34,395 bases of DNA from JAAZNV01 sp035358315 (GTDB taxonomy: Bacteria; Patescibacteriota; WWE3; UBA101185; UBA10185). The stretch spans positions 1-34,395 of the forward strand of contig DAOPPB010000009.1 in the NCBI GenBank assembly GCA_035358315.1, given 5' to 3'. Positions 33,659 to 34,395 of the stretch are shown here, in pieces; within the stretch, counting starts at the first letter, position 1, and each line of letters starts with the position of its first letter. Position numbers and translations under genes: made by a program. The notes under the pieces were generated by a model. It searched no databases and was not told the origin of the DNA. It saw nothing but the letters and a program-made list of their open reading frames with translations.

Positions 33659-33757
33659 CAAATGTTCTCTGTTATTTAAGGTAGTTTTCAAAAATCCTTA
33701 TCAAGCAAAACTGTTTGAGAAGCTCAACAAAAAATAAATACCAAAATAAAAAGTGTA

Positions 33758-33786
33758 TTGACATTTTCGTAAATAATCCGCACAAT
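33758..33786 (+). promoter_or_regulatory. Candidate promoter of the small acidic protein gene
   Basis: Perfect TTGACA (33758-33763), 17-nt spacer and a weaker CACAAT (33781-33786). It would give a leader of about 105 nt containing the hairpin at 33849-33876. Confidence 0.5.
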
Positions 33787-33848
33787 TTTATTGTAAAAGA
33801 AAATGAATAAATTTCTGCCCAAAAAAATTATTTTAAAAATTTAGAAAC

Positions 33849-33886
33849 AAGCACTTTGTTTTGATGCAAGGTGTTTTTGTTTTTTT
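33849..33886 (+). promoter_or_regulatory. Terminator-like hairpin in the leader of the acidic protein gene
   Basis: A 10-bp stem (33849-33858 with 33867-33876, two G-U pairs) with an 8-nt loop is followed by TTTGTTTTTTT-type sequence. The GGAGG ribosome-binding site starts at 33887, so the hairpin looks like an intrinsic terminator or attenuator just before the gene. Confidence 0.55.
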
Positions 33887-33899
33887 GGAGGAAAAAAAC

Positions 33900-34079
33900 A
33901 TGATTACAAAGGAAGAAATTAGAAAAAAGTTAGAAGAAGATCCGAATTGGACACCTTCGGATGACGCAACAGATGCAGATTGGGATTTGTATTTTGAAGT
34001 AAAGGATGAAATGAGCGGGGGAAGTTCTCCCGATAGTTCATGGGAGGATGATGAAGGCGGAGATGAGGAATCTTTCTAG
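33900..34079 (+). CDS. Small acidic conserved-type hypothetical protein
   Basis: 59 residues from ATG 33900, fixed by GGAGG (33887-33891) 8 nt upstream; an in-frame TTG at 33861 lies in the hairpin and is rejected. The N-terminal half (MITKEEIRKKLEEDPNWTPSDDATDADWDLYFEVKDEM) is ordered and helical. The C-terminal tail is very acidic and Gly/Ser-rich (DSSWEDDEGGDEESF). I recall similar short proteins in CPR genomes but no known function. With the Lys-rich peptide encoded next, one product is strongly negative and the other strongly positive. Confidence 0.8.
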   Translation: MITKEEIRKKLEEDPNWTPSDDATDADWDLYFEVKDEMSGGSSPDSSWEDDEGGDEESF

Positions 34080-34138
34080 TTTTAAACCGAAGTCGGAGTT
34101 ATTAGGAGTACTTATTTAGCCAAAGGAGGGCCCCTAAA

Positions 34139-34198
34139 ATGGCAACAAAGAAGAAAGTAGCAAAGAAGAAAGCCACAACAAAGAAAAAGAAGAAGTAA
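34139..34198 (+). CDS. 19-aa lysine-rich micro-peptide
   Basis: ATG 34139 to TAA 34198 encodes MATKKKVAKKKATTKKKKK, almost only Lys, Ala and Thr, like a histone H1 tail. A strong AAAGGAGGG ribosome-binding site lies 8 nt upstream (after GGAGG). There is no promoter of its own that I can see; it follows the acidic protein by 59 nt. It probably binds nucleic acid by charge. The good ribosome-binding site and the ordered KKK/KKA repeats make it more likely real than chance, but it is tiny. Confidence 0.6.
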   Translation: MATKKKVAKKKATTKKKKK

Positions 34199-34215
34199 AG
34201 GCTTTCATGTTATAC

Positions 34216-34261
34216 AAACAGCGATTTAAGTAGGAAACGAAAGAGTCGCTGTTTTCGTTTC
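34216..34261 (+). terminator. Overlapping alternative hairpins, probable terminator of the micro-peptide transcript
   Basis: A 9-bp stem pairs 34216-34224 (AAACAGCGA) with 34246-34254 (TCGCTGTTT). A second 9-bp stem pairs 34234-34242 (GAAACGAAA) with 34253-34261 (TTTCGTTTC). They interlock and share two bases, so they compete. A T-rich end follows the first stem. Confidence 0.55.
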
Positions 34262-34319
34262 AAATCTTCCGAAGAAAAATTTTGAAGTGAGAAACGAGGC
34301 ATAAAAGAAATTATTAATG

Positions 34320-34325
34320 TATAAT
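34320..34325 (+). promoter_or_regulatory. -10 box of tRNA-Lys(CUU)
   Basis: TATAAT directly preceded by TG, 16 nt before the tRNA 5' end; no clear -35. Confidence 0.5.
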
Positions 34326-34341
34326 TACTTGGTTTAAAGAA

Positions 34342-34395
34342 GGGGACGTAGCTCAGCGGTAGAGCATCCGGCTCTTAACCGGAGTGTCGAGGGTT
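34342..34395 (+). tRNA. tRNA-Lys(CUU), cut by window end
   Basis: Acceptor 5' strand GGGGACG, D arm GCTC-AGCGGTA-GAGC, anticodon arm TCCGG-CTCTTAA-CCGGA with anticodon CTT, then the start of the T arm (GAGGGTT). The 3' half lies beyond the window. Confidence 0.92.

Noticed and set aside
34216..34261. A stable H-type pseudoknot
   Set aside because: The two stems share bases and leave no linker to cross the first stem; competing hairpins fit better.
1..34395. CRISPR array, insertion sequence, prophage or restriction system
   Set aside because: No repeated spacer-repeat pattern, transposase, integrase or nuclease-methylase pair was seen.

Overview
The window reads as a dense, AT-rich bacterial chromosome segment that uses the standard bacterial code, since TGA is a genuine stop in gatC, gatA-side overlaps and rsmI. 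Several traits point to a small-genome, single-membrane bacterium of the Candidate Phyla Radiation (Patescibacteria) type. These are a Klenow-sized DNA polymerase I without 5' nuclease, a GatCAB route for Gln-tRNA, tiny and lysine-rich proteins, a CPR-style pseudopilin-like domain, MacAB-type export genes with no TolC, and very short intergenic spaces. This placement is inferred from gene content, not from a computed phylogeny. No phage, insertion sequence, CRISPR array or plasmid gene was seen.

Layout. 1-8686 (+): the 3' part of polX, lemA-htpX (membrane quality control), gatC-gatA, a small HEPN-like gene, gatB and polA. 8718-11464 (+): a promoter with a CIRCE heat-shock operator driving a zinc-finger Clp ATPase (ClpE type), then ribosomal protein L19 and a 48-aa membrane peptide. 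11531-12995 (+): an RRM RNA-binding protein, a noncoding tail ending in a very GC-rich terminator, and a methyltransferase. 13062-14792 (+): a cytosolic thioredoxin next to an exported thioredoxin-CcdA fusion, probably one trans-membrane thiol relay. 14796-16326 (-): an SDR oxidoreductase, a frameshifted gene and tRNA-Lys(UUU). 16500-19207: rarA (+), a deoxyribosyltransferase-like protein (-), a 54-aa basic protein and a zinc-ribbon/membrane/pilin-like protein (+). 19254-22462: tRNA-Glu (-) and a peptide-binding protein (+) fired from back-to-back promoters that share a -35 box, then map (-) divergent from a SIMPL protein (+). 22471-28115: leuS (-), L33, rsmI and a HelD-like helicase (+). 28121-33522: a GT-C glycosyltransferase (+), a diacylglycerol/undecaprenol kinase (-) divergent from a MacA-MacB-like export operon (+), and a DUF4430 protein (-). 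33581-34395 (+): tRNA-Arg(UCG), a small acidic protein behind a terminator-like leader hairpin, a 19-aa lysine-rich peptide with a strong ribosome-binding site, overlapping hairpins and a truncated tRNA-Lys(CUU).

The clearest gene-expression theme is two start classes. Many first genes have no Shine-Dalgarno sequence and carry a -10 box, often extended (TGnTAnAAT-like), only 4-12 nt before the ATG, which implies leaderless or near-leaderless mRNAs. A second group (lemA, RRM protein, thioredoxin, zinc-ribbon protein, acidic protein, lysine peptide) has strong AGGAGG-type sites. I did not find a complete new defence or mobile system. The best candidates for something undescribed are the zinc-ribbon/pilin fusion, the thiol-relay pair, the lysine micro-peptide locus with its alternative hairpins, and the leaderless/divergent promoter architecture.
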